NCBI GenBank assembly: GCA_002794515.1
Contig: PGTJ01000022.1
Location: forward strand, 1-16,362
DNA length: 16,362 bases
Direction of reading: 5' to 3'
Origin: Phototrophicales bacterium
GTDB taxonomy: Bacteria; Chloroflexota; Anaerolineae; Aggregatilineales; Phototrophicaceae
Below the pieces are notes generated by a model that had not been told where the DNA came from, made no database searches, and was given only the letters and a program-made list of their open reading frames with translations. This document shows, in pieces, positions 1-8,200 of this stretch; position 1 is the first letter of the stretch; each line of letters begins with the position of its first letter. Made by a program: the position numbers and the translations under genes.

Positions 1-1476
1 GATATACCCTTTGGCGTGAGCATAATCGATCGCACGGGCGAGGTCGAGCAAGTACAGATAAATCTCATCTAATGTGAAATTCCCTTTTTGAGTGAGTAAT
101 TCTTTGAGCGTCTGCCCGTCGATGTATTCGATAATCATGTAATACATCTCATCTTCTTCACCCGCTGCCAATGTCTTGACGATATTCGGATGTTCTAGCA
201 CGATCTTGCCCTCGCGTCGAAACCGACGACGCGATTCTAAACTTGATGCATGCGATATGTGCATCACCTTGACAGCCACATATTTGCTATCGGCAAAACC
301 CTTGTACACTTCCCCCATGCCACCCCGCCCGATGACATCGAGTAATTGGTATCCACCGAGTGTTTTGCCCGTGAATGCACCTGGGTTGCTCACATCGGCT
401 TGTTCGTGATGCCGTTCCAGTTGATTCAAATCGAAGCGGAAGCCATACAAACGGCGGTCGACAAACGTGCGTACACGATGCCGAACTGGGTTAAAGATGC
501 CACCCATCACCAACCCCGCCACACCAATGGCAATATCACGGCGATTTTCGCCCAAAACCTGTTGTAAGATCGTTTGCGAAAGGATGAACATCCCCATAAA
601 TACCATGACCAAAATGATGGTCACACCTGTTGCCACCACCGATCGATTAATCGTCAGGTCAACATCCCACAAGCCATAGCGGGTGATGGCGAAAACCAGC
701 GCCATCGACAAGATAATACCACTCGTTGTCAGAACAATACTGGCGATGAGAGGCAAGTTGATGGTCTCTCCACCAAAGCGTACAGATACTAAGCGCAATG
801 TTTGGATGATGCCTATCAAGCCAATAACGATGATAAGCCCCCATAACAACCACTTGAATTGTTGTCGTTGGGCAGTTGTGGCATGAAAGCGGTAGCGATA
901 AATCATGGCGATAACCGCTATCAAGATGAATAACGCATTGATAGTCAAGACTGCGGGGCGTAATCGCTCAAATTCTGGCGGTGCATACACAAAGAATAGC
1001 ATGTACCGCGCCACCTCATATACCAAAAATGGCGGGATAAGCCGTAATAACCAACGTGGACGTGGATACCCATCGGGCAGGCTAATCAGACATACAAAGA
1101 TTAACGATGTCGCTGTGATAATGATGAATCCACTCGGCAGATGAAAAATGGGGTGCAATTTGGTCGCTAAGTGCGATAATCCCGTAAAGTTGGGGATGCC
1201 AACAGGCAAACTGATGCCAATCATCACCGCTATCGCTTCGTTTGGACGACGGACGACCAGCATCAATCCTAATATGGTCAACACAATTACCAAAAAATAC
1301 TCGACTATTATTTGGATGGTGGCTATTGTCGTCCCACTGCTGTTGACCAATTGGCTATAACGAATCGGAAATGCCACGCCATAGGTGATGAAGGTTATCA
1401 TCATATACAATATGCTGATTCGCCATAACCATCTGGGGAAAAAGCGGACGGATGTCGTGCTTTTAGATAATGACAT
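1..1476 (-). CDS. Polytopic membrane Ser/Thr protein kinase, C-terminus cut by the window edge
   Basis: The gene starts at ATG 1476 and runs off the left edge after 492 codons. Upstream, AGGTG at 1481-1485 is a ribosome site with a short gap of about 4 bases. Residues from about 15 to 330 hold many hydrophobic segments and the signatures SLPDGYPRPR, QRQQFKWLLWG and RYGLWDVDLTINRS, then NPVRHRVRTFVDRRLYG. From about residue 376 a Hanks-type kinase begins: glycine loop GRGGMG (383-388), the VAVK lysine 403, and a hinge region EYIDGQTLKELL. The frame ends just before the expected HRD motif, so catalytic competence cannot be judged. It is a close paralog of the kinase gene just upstream (1574-3502), same strand and 97 bases away, so a tandem duplication is the simplest origin. 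Predicted role: membrane sensor with a cytosolic Ser/Thr kinase output; the signal is unknown. Confidence 0.9.
   Translation of the reverse strand, partial: MSLSKSTTSVRFFPRWLWRISILYMMITFITYGVAFPIRYSQLVNSSGTTIATIQIIVEYFLVIVLTILGLMLVVRRPNEAIAVMIGISLPVGIPNFTGLSHLATKLHPIFHLPSGFIIITATSLIFVCLISLPDGYPRPRWLLRLIPPFLVYEVARYMLFFVYAPPEFERLRPAVLTINALFILIAVIAMIYRYRFHATTAQRQQFKWLLWGLIIVIGLIGIIQTLRLVSVRFGGETINLPLIASIVLTTSGIILSMALVFAITRYGLWDVDLTINRSVVATGVTIILVMVFMGMFILSQTILQQVLGENRRDIAIGVAGLVMGGIFNPVRHRVRTFVDRRLYGFRFDLNQLERHHEQADVSNPGAFTGKTLGGYQLLDVIGRGGMGEVYKGFADSKYVAVKVMHISHASSLESRRRFRREGKIVLEHPNIVKTLAAGEEDEMYYMIIEYIDGQTLKELLTQKGNFTLDEIYLYLLDLARAIDYAHAKGYI
421..485. repeat. 65-nt perfect direct repeat, copy 1 (shared by the two membrane kinase genes)
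   Basis: This block is identical base for base to 2432-2496. It encodes the RHRVRTFVDRRLYGFRFDLN stretch that joins the membrane module to the kinase domain. The bases on both sides differ between the copies, so identity ends sharply even though the genes remain homologous outside it. Confidence 0.9.
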
Positions 1477-1490
1477 GTCACACCTAATGA

Positions 1491-1547
1491 TTTAGGTTGA
1501 CTGATAACGACCCATTACGAAATACAATAAATACAATCAACCTTAAA
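1491..1547. repeat. Inverted repeat between the tandem kinase genes
   Basis: The arms are TTTAGGTTGA (1491-1500) and TCAACCTTAAA (1537-1547), complementary except for one bulged base, with a 36-base A/T-rich loop. The 97-base gap 1477-1573 holds nothing else clear: no strong -10/-35 pair and no hairpin followed by a T-run. The dyad could be an operator or an mRNA fold between the two kinase genes. Chance is possible at this base composition. Confidence 0.35.
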
Positions 1548-1573
1548 ATACGATACATGTAAATCAGAAATTA

Positions 1574-3502
1574 TTATAACAAATTATTGAGCGCCTGTAC
1601 AAATTCGCCCGCGCTCCGAAACCGATCGTTGGGGTCTTTTTGCATGGCGCGTTGAATGGCATCGGCAATTTGCACGGGAATATCGGGGCGGATCTGTCGA
1701 ATATTTGGGGCAGGCTGGTTCACATGGGCAAATAACACCTGTGCCAAGCTCCCCTGAAAGGGCAATACGCCAGATAACGTCTCGTATAACACCACACCCA
1801 ACGCATAAATATCGGCACGATGGTCTACCGTGGTCGAATCTATAATTTGTTCGGGTGCCATATAATCAATCGTGCCAACAGCATCACTGCCTGTGAGTGT
1901 GACGGTCTCGCCCAAATTTTTGGCGATTCCAAAATCCATGAGCATAATTTGTGCCACCCGATTCGTCCCGCCTGCACGGATGAAGATATTCGATGGCTTA
2001 ATATCGCGGTGGATAACGCCTTGTGCATGGGCGTAATCGATTGCATTGGCAAGAGCCACAAAATGATGCTTGATTTCGTCTATGCTAAAATGCTCGCGCT
2101 CGATGAGCAATTCTTTGAGTGTGCGCCCCTCCACATATTCCATTACCACATAGACCAGCCCATTTTCTTCGCCACCACCGAAGGTTTTGATGATATTCGG
2201 ATGGTTGAGCGCAATTTTGCTCTCGCGCTCAAATCGTTCTTTAATGCTTTTATGACTGTGATGGCTGGTTTGCATCACTTTGATGGCGACATATTGACCA
2301 TTTTTCACCCCCCGATACACCTCGCCCATGTTCCCCCGTCCGATGACATTCAACAGGGTGTATCCATTGATCACTTGACCCGTAAATGCCCCCGATTGGG
2401 CGATATTTGCTTTGGTCTGATGACCGGCTAATTGATTCAAATCGAAGCGGAAGCCATACAAACGGCGGTCGACAAACGTGCGTACACGATGCCGAATTGG
2501 ATTAAACGTAGTTCCTATCGCCAATGCCGATATGGCGATAGCGATTTCGCCCCGATTTTCGCCCAGAATTGCCCGTAAAATGCTTTGTGATGCCCAAAAT
2601 ATCCCCGCAAATAAGATAACCAGACTTATCGTCACCAAGCCCGCCACCATTGACCGATTGATCGTCAGGTCGACATCCCACAAGCCATACCGAGAGATAG
2701 CCATTATCAATGACACACATAAAATGATACCGCCTAATGTGGTGCTAAAGCTGACGATGACTTGGGTGATTGGTGCGACATTCCCCGCCAACAATACGCT
2801 TATCACCCGAAAGACCTGATTCAAGATGTTCACTACCACCGCGATGAAGATGCCCAAAAATACCCATTTGAATTGTTGCCGTTGGGTGGGGCTGGCATGA
2901 TGCCGATACCGTTGATACATAGCATATGTCGCAATGCTGATGAAGATCATGTTGGGGATGATGGCGATGGGGCGGATGCTCAACACATTCGGTGGCGGAA
3001 ACATGAATAACAGCACATAGCGGATGCTATCGGATATGAGCATGAAGGCAACAATCCACAACAATTTGCGCGGTCTAGGATACCCATCGGGCATACTGAT
3101 GATGAGTAAAAATGCCAATGGTGCCGCGCCAATAATTCCTAATGCCGATGGAATATGAAATAAGGGATGTAATGTCACTGGCAGATTGGATATTCCTGCG
3201 ATGTTTGGCAATGTTACTATCAGGGTTATGCCCATCAATACAGCGATAAATTCGCTATGACGACGCATCACCAAAAAGAAGCCTAATCCGGATGTGGTGA
3301 TGATGAGCAAGTAATCGGTCAGTAATTGGATGGTGGCGACAAGCGGTGTGAGTGCTGGATTATTCAGCAATTGCATATAACGCACAGGAAATGCGAAAAT
3401 GTACGAGATGAAAATCACGCATAGATAAATCACACTCACGCGCCACATCCAACGGGGCAAGGTGCGAATGGTGGTGCTGGTTGTGCGCGATGTCGCCGTC
3501 AT
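1574..3502 (-). CDS. Polytopic membrane sensor fused to a Hanks-type Ser/Thr protein kinase
   Basis: 642 residues. Residues 20-335 form about 8-10 membrane segments with signatures SMPDGYPRPR (136-145), QRQQFKWVFLG (207-217) and RYGLWDVDLTINRS (271-284), ending in FNPIRHRVRTFVDRRLYG (333-350). I know this module from the N-termini of chloroflexal histidine kinases. Residues 381-642 are a full Ser/Thr kinase: glycine loop GRGNMG (388-393), Lys408, HRD 498-500, DFG 523-525 and APE 549-551, with a normal 29-residue activation segment. All catalytic residues are present. The chain ends with the kinase, so the sensor is N-terminal and membrane-bound and the kinase cytosolic. The gene starts 20 bases after the hydrolase stop, so it is probably in the same operon; the nearest ribosome site (AGGA, 3516-3519) is far, about 13 bases. 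The ligand and target proteins cannot be inferred. Confidence 0.93.
   Translation of the reverse strand: MTATSRTTSTTIRTLPRWMWRVSVIYLCVIFISYIFAFPVRYMQLLNNPALTPLVATIQLLTDYLLIITTSGLGFFLVMRRHSEFIAVLMGITLIVTLPNIAGISNLPVTLHPLFHIPSALGIIGAAPLAFLLIISMPDGYPRPRKLLWIVAFMLISDSIRYVLLFMFPPPNVLSIRPIAIIPNMIFISIATYAMYQRYRHHASPTQRQQFKWVFLGIFIAVVVNILNQVFRVISVLLAGNVAPITQVIVSFSTTLGGIILCVSLIMAISRYGLWDVDLTINRSMVAGLVTISLVILFAGIFWASQSILRAILGENRGEIAIAISALAIGTTFNPIRHRVRTFVDRRLYGFRFDLNQLAGHQTKANIAQSGAFTGQVINGYTLLNVIGRGNMGEVYRGVKNGQYVAIKVMQTSHHSHKSIKERFERESKIALNHPNIIKTFGGGEENGLVYVVMEYVEGRTLKELLIEREHFSIDEIKHHFVALANAIDYAHAQGVIHRDIKPSNIFIRAGGTNRVAQIMLMDFGIAKNLGETVTLTGSDAVGTIDYMAPEQIIDSTTVDHRADIYALGVVLYETLSGVLPFQGSLAQVLFAHVNQPAPNIRQIRPDIPVQIADAIQRAMQKDPNDRFRSAGEFVQALNNLL
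2432..2496. repeat. 65-nt perfect direct repeat, copy 2
   Basis: Identical to 421-485, 2011 bases away in the same orientation and in the homologous position of the paralogous kinase gene. It covers the codons for the membrane-to-kinase junction (about residues 336-358 of this gene). Identity includes all third codon positions, unlike the flanking sequence. Confidence 0.9.
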
Positions 3503-3522
3503 ATTACGATGATTATCCTAAT

Positions 3523-4401
3523 TTAGCATCGTCCATATACCCATTCGATTATATCAGACAGGATGCGTCCATATAGGGTCTCGTTATGAATTTCGTGATA
3601 TAACCCCTCATAAATTTTTAGTGTTTTATCGGTGCTACTGGCTTTTTCGTAGATGAGTTGGCTGGCGCTCATTGGGCAGATTTTATCATCACTGCCGTGT
3701 AGCAATAAGATCGGCAAGCGCAATGTGCCGAGTTGAGAGATAACCACCTTGCTTTGGCTGACGATGGCGCTTGCCATGCCCAGTCGGGTCGGTTTGGCAT
3801 TGACCAATGGATCATGGATATAGGCTTGGACGATGTTTTGGTCATGTGTGAGGTCTGATGGTGGGATGTTGACCATCTGCAATTGGGGGGCGATTTTGCT
3901 TAATAAGGTCAATATTTGCACCACCAGGGCGGGTGTATTGCTATCACTGGTCAATGGCGACCCGCTCGAAATCCATCCCGCCACCCCATCTTGATATTTG
4001 AGGACGTATAAATTGCTGATCAGCGACCCCATGCTATGCCCATAGATGAATAATTTTTTAGTCGGATTTTCTTGGCGCACATGGTTCACCACCAGCCCCA
4101 AATCGTCTACGGCTTTGGTGAACGGGTGGATATAACTGCGTGGTTGTCCATCGCTTTTGCCATGTGTGCGGTGGTCATAGCCATACACAGCAAACCCCGC
4201 CTCGACCAAAACGTGCGCCACATGGTCGTATCGTCCGATGTGTTCGGCGATGCCATGCACAATTAAAATCACCGCTTTGGGGTCGCTAGTGGGTAGCCAT
4301 TTTTGGGCATGGAGCATCAGGTTATCGGTGGTTTTGAGGGTGAAGGCTTGGGCGGGGACGGTATCGGGGGTATCTTTATAAGTAAATATTTTTTCGGTCA
4401 T
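3523..4401 (-). CDS. Alpha/beta hydrolase, monoacylglycerol lipase / lysophospholipase type
   Basis: 292 residues, a typical length for the monoacylglycerol lipase family. Visible motifs: oxyanion-hole region VHGIAEHIGRYDH (48-60), GYDHRTHGKSDG (74-85) and nucleophile elbow GHSMG with Ser123. The acid is Asp239 in HGSDDKICP and the base His269 in EGLYHEIHNE. From memory, the human enzyme's triad is Ser122/Asp239/His269, so spacing is almost identical. The family hydrolyses the ester bond of monoacylglycerols or lysophospholipids. No signal peptide is visible, so it should be cytosolic. ATG 4401 follows AAGGA (4411-4415) by 9 bases. It lies 50 bases after the DUF2087 gene and 20 bases before a membrane kinase gene, so it is probably co-transcribed with kinase genes; a role in lipid signalling or membrane turnover is only a guess. 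Confidence 0.9.
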   Translation of the reverse strand: MTEKIFTYKDTPDTVPAQAFTLKTTDNLMLHAQKWLPTSDPKAVILIVHGIAEHIGRYDHVAHVLVEAGFAVYGYDHRTHGKSDGQPRSYIHPFTKAVDDLGLVVNHVRQENPTKKLFIYGHSMGSLISNLYVLKYQDGVAGWISSGSPLTSDSNTPALVVQILTLLSKIAPQLQMVNIPPSDLTHDQNIVQAYIHDPLVNAKPTRLGMASAIVSQSKVVISQLGTLRLPILLLHGSDDKICPMSASQLIYEKASSTDKTLKIYEGLYHEIHNETLYGRILSDIIEWVYGRC

Positions 4402-4451
4402 GATGGGGTATCCTTAAAACGATTATCTTAATCATGTGACGATGGGCTTGG

Positions 4452-4757
4452 CTAATATAACTTCGTGTTCGATGTTCGCCAATATTCAGAACAATCTGCT
4501 TTACGATTGATATAGCCCCGTTCAAATAATTCACGACGCAATAATGCCCAATCACCGAATGTATGCCATTGCTTGAGCAATTCATTGACATCGCGCTCGG
4601 TATATACTTTGCCGATCTCAAATTTTTCTGCCAGATATTCGAGGATGATGGTCTGGTCTTTCCGATTTTTTTTGCTAACCGGAAAGCGCACCACGCGCCC
4701 TTGTTCATCTAAATAATGATGAATGCGTCCATCGGGTTTTTCATCGGATGTGTTCAT
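4452..4757 (-). CDS. Small DUF2087-domain protein
   Basis: 101 residues. The core matches DUF2087 as I know it: a basic, hydrophobic-poor start (GRVVRFPVSKKNRKDQ), then ILEYLAEKFEIGKVYTERDV (38-57), then NELLKQWHTFGDWALLRREL, and a C-terminal GYINR...EYWR. This compact helical, winged-helix-like domain often sits behind an HTH regulator domain; here it stands alone. Its biochemical role is not established to my knowledge. Nucleic-acid binding is plausible from the positive charge and the fold. ATG 4757 has a good ribosome site GAGGG (4765-4769) 7 bases upstream. It follows the FHA gene by 56 bases on the same strand and could be the fourth gene of the clp-kinase-fha operon. An overlapping open frame at 4376-4708 is a shadow of this gene. 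Confidence 0.82.
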   Translation of the reverse strand: MNTSDEKPDGRIHHYLDEQGRVVRFPVSKKNRKDQTIILEYLAEKFEIGKVYTERDVNELLKQWHTFGDWALLRRELFERGYINRKADCSEYWRTSNTKLY

Positions 4758-4813
4758 AATATGACCCTCAACAAAAATAGATTAATCGCACCTTTATGAT
4801 AATCCTGTGCTAT

Positions 4814-5206
4814 TTAATCATACGACAAGGGTATATCTAAGCGCAACCATGTTCGCCCAATCCGAAACATCGTGCCAGGTCTCAGGCTCACCCTGCCAAT
4901 GATGGGGTCTATTTCTTTTTCGATGAATGTCCCATTGCGACTACCACTATCTTCCAGCCAAAAGGTGAGATAATAAGGGGATGTCGTTGAGTCGGTGCTG
5001 GTGGTTGGCACGCTGGCACATCCTAAACGGGCATGTACCCGCGAGACTTGGCTATCATAGGGCAGGTGAATATCACAATTATCGCGTCGCCCAATGATGA
5101 TCACCCGCTCATCACCAATATCAGGCTGAAAAAACGGGATTTTTTTGCCATCATATGGACCACTCATGAAAGTAATCGAAATTTCGGGTTTATTACGTCT
5201 GAACAT
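4814..5206 (-). CDS. Stand-alone FHA-domain protein (phosphothreonine reader)
   Basis: 130 residues from ATG 5206, essentially one forkhead-associated domain. Motifs: IIIGRRDNCDIHLPY (about 37-51), SRVHARLG with the key Ser-Arg pair and the His, then LEDSGSRNGTFIE, giving the usual GR, SxxH and NG signature residues. FHA domains bind phosphothreonine peptides. A Thr/Ser-rich insert (VPTTSTDSTTSPY) sits in the loop before YLTFWLED and could itself be a phosphorylation site. The start is chosen because ATG 5206 shares a base with the kinase stop (TAATG), a classic coupling arrangement, with GAGAGAAG just upstream. An in-frame ATG at 5230 would add 8 residues and overlap the kinase gene by 25 bases. 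No membrane segment. Likely reads threonines phosphorylated by the TPR-kinase encoded directly upstream; this partner assignment is inference from coupling. Confidence 0.92.
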   Translation of the reverse strand: MFRRNKPEISITFMSGPYDGKKIPFFQPDIGDERVIIIGRRDNCDIHLPYDSQVSRVHARLGCASVPTTSTDSTTSPYYLTFWLEDSGSRNGTFIEKEIDPIIGRVSLRPGTMFRIGRTWLRLDIPLSYD

Positions 5207-8200
5207 TATTTGAGCTTCTCTCTGACCCATGCCAATTTTTGCAAACTCGGTTGGTGATTAGGGTCGATTGTGAGGGCATGTTCAAGGGCTTGCAAGGCTT
5301 GTGGGTAGTTTTCCAGATAATAATGTGCCTCGCCCAAATTATGCCAATACCAAACATCATTTTTCTCGTGTTCAATGGCTTTTTCGTAGCATATACGGGC
5401 ATCATCCCATTGTTTGAGCGCCGCATAGCACAAGCCTTTGCCGTTCCATGCCCACGCATAATTGGTTTCTAGTGCGAGGGCTTTCTGATACGCCTCCAAC
5501 GCCTCTTCATGACGTTTTAAGCGTCGTAACACCTGTCCACGCCTCGCCCATAGGCTGGCGTTGGGCGTGGTATTTTGGATGGCGCGGTCGATCACCGCAA
5601 GCGCATCTTGACGGCGATCTTGATCCAATAAAATATCGACTTGGTTGATATAATACCACACTGTGCGTGGGTCTTCTATTTCGGCGCGTTCATAACTGGC
5701 GAGCGCTTCTTCTTTGCGTCCCATCTCTTTGAGTGTCAGCCCACGCCCGCTCCATGCCCACGCATAACTGGGGTTGAGGCGCACGGCAACATCGAACGCC
5801 GTGAGCGATTCGTTATGTCTGCCCAATCGCCGTAAAATTTGCCCGCGCTTTGCCCAACTTTCTACATGCCGATTATTCAGCGTCAGCGCATTATCTAACG
5901 ATTGTAACGCCTGTGTATGTTTGTTCAGGGTGTGTTCTTCATCTGCTAAATGATACCAATGCCACACATCTTCGCCATTAATCTCTACCGCCCGACAAAA
6001 GCTATAATACGCCTCTTCATGCCGACCCATTTGGCTGAGTGCCAATCCTTGCCCACTCCACGCCCAGTCGAGGTCGGGTTCAAATTCTAAGGCTGTCCCA
6101 TAATGATAGAGTGCCTCTTCGAGATTGCCCAAACGGCGTAATGTTTGGGCATATTGAGCGTGGAGTTGGGCGTTGCGTTCATCTATTTTTAAGGCTTCGG
6201 CGAGTAATTGAGCCGCTTCGGCATTGCGATTGAGTGCCAACAACACATCGGTTTGTTTGACCAAATAGAACGGCTCGTTTGGCGCATATTGGCTGGCAGT
6301 CTGAAAACAAGTGATAGCCTCATCATACCGTCCCATCATTTCGAGGGTGATTCCTTGCTCATTCCATGCCCACGCATAAGCAGGGGCGATTTGCGTCGCC
6401 CGTTTGCACGCCTCTAATGCCTCGTTCCACCGCTTTAGACAGCGAAACGTGTTGCCCAAGCGCGCCCAACTGCGGGCATGGTGTGGATTGATATTCAACC
6501 CACGTTGGAGCGATTCAATCGCCTCATCATACCGTCCCATCAATGCCAACACATTGCCCTGATTATACCAATGCCACACATCATTGGGTTTGAGTTCCGC
6601 CGCACGGGTATAACAAGCGAGTGCTTCGGCGAAGCGCTCCATTTGTTCTAGCACGATGCCTTTGCCGTTTATTGACCATGCCGATGTATCGTCTAGTGCT
6701 AAGGCGCGGTCATATGCCAACAATGCCTCTGGCAATTTGCGGAGATGCCGAAGCACCTGTCCCAATTTTGCCCAACTAAAGGCATGGGTGGGGTCGGTGC
6801 GCGTGGCTTCTTGAGCGGGTTGCAGGGCTTCTTCATAATTATTCAACTCGACCAATGTATCGGTCAGGTTATACCAATGCCACACCTCGTTGGGCATATA
6901 CCGTGTGGCACGCCGAAACATCGTCACCGCATCTTGCAAGCGATTCATCGCCTTATAGACCAAGCCCAAGCCGTTATATGCCCACGCATAAGCGGGGTCG
7001 AGGTGAATGGCTTGTTCATAGGCTTTGGCGGCTTCAGGATAATTTTTCATGATCCGATGGATTTGCCCCAACTTCGCCCAGCTATTGGGATGTTTGGGGT
7101 CGATCTGCAAGGCGCGTTCTAATAGCGGTATGGCTTCTTTGTGCCGTTCGAGGTCATACAACACATTGGCACGGTTAAACCAATACCACACATCATTGGG
7201 GTTATATTGGGTGGCAATATCGTAACAATAAAGCGCCTCATCTAGTCGTCCCATGCGCTCCAAAACGATGCCCTTGCCATTCCATGCAAAGGCATAACCG
7301 GGCAATAATTCGATAGCGCGGTCATAGCAAGTGAGCGCTTCGGGATACTTTTCTAATAGCCGATAGGTGCGCCCCTTGCGCGCCCATGCCCACGCATAAT
7401 CGGGGCGGAGGGCGAGGGCTTGGTCATATGCCACAATCGCTTCATCATATCGTTTGAGCGCCGTCAGCGAGTAGCCCTTATCCATCAATTCACGCGCTTC
7501 GAGGGCGGGTCCCGTCACCTCGACTTGAGGAGTATTGCCTGTGATAGTGGTATATAACTCGGTCATGAATGCCACAATCTCTCCCCAATGTTGTGGGCGG
7601 TAGGTCGGATTTTTCTCTAGGCATTTCATGACGAATGTTTGTAATTCATCGGGGATATTGCGTTTATCTTTGACGGTGAATTGTGGCTTTTCGTTCAGAT
7701 GCGCTTGGACCCAATTGTTGAATTTTCTGGCGACGAACACCCGCCGTCCAGTGAGCATCTCGAATAACACACATCCAAATGAATAAATATCGCTCCGCAT
7801 ATCCACATCTTTTGATTGGCATTGTTCGGGCGACATATACGGGGCTGTCCCGACAATCGCCCCCACTTTGGTCAGGCGGTCGGTGGGTAAAAGATGGTCA
7901 TCGGTCGAGGTTTTATCATCCAGCGCCGAAATATCGGCTAAATCGACCGAATGGACTAAGCCGAAATCGGTCACTTTGGCGATGTGATCGTGCGTCACCA
8001 AGATATTGGCGGGTTTGAGGTCGCGGTGTACCAACCCTGGCACTTTCGATGTGGCGTGTTGCATCCCCAAAGCGATATGCAACGCATATTCCACCGTAGT
8101 CGGCAAGTCGAGTTTGCGATGTTCAATCCAACTGCGTAAATCTGATCCTAATTCTTCTGTGCCACTGACATATTCGAGGATGATATGCGGACGTTTGTGA

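Noticed and set aside
1820..2431. A 203-codon open frame on the plus strand opposite the membrane kinase gene
   Set aside because: It is fully antisense to conserved kinase motifs, has no recognisable domain, and is explained by the codon pattern of the true gene.
4376..4708. A 110-codon frame overlapping the DUF2087 gene on the same strand
   Set aside because: The other frame has a clear DUF2087 match and a GAGGG ribosome site; this one has neither.
5257..7500. CRISPR or satellite-like DNA repeat array
   Set aside because: The periodic strings are in-frame TPR codons of 102 bp, diverged between copies, with no spacer structure.
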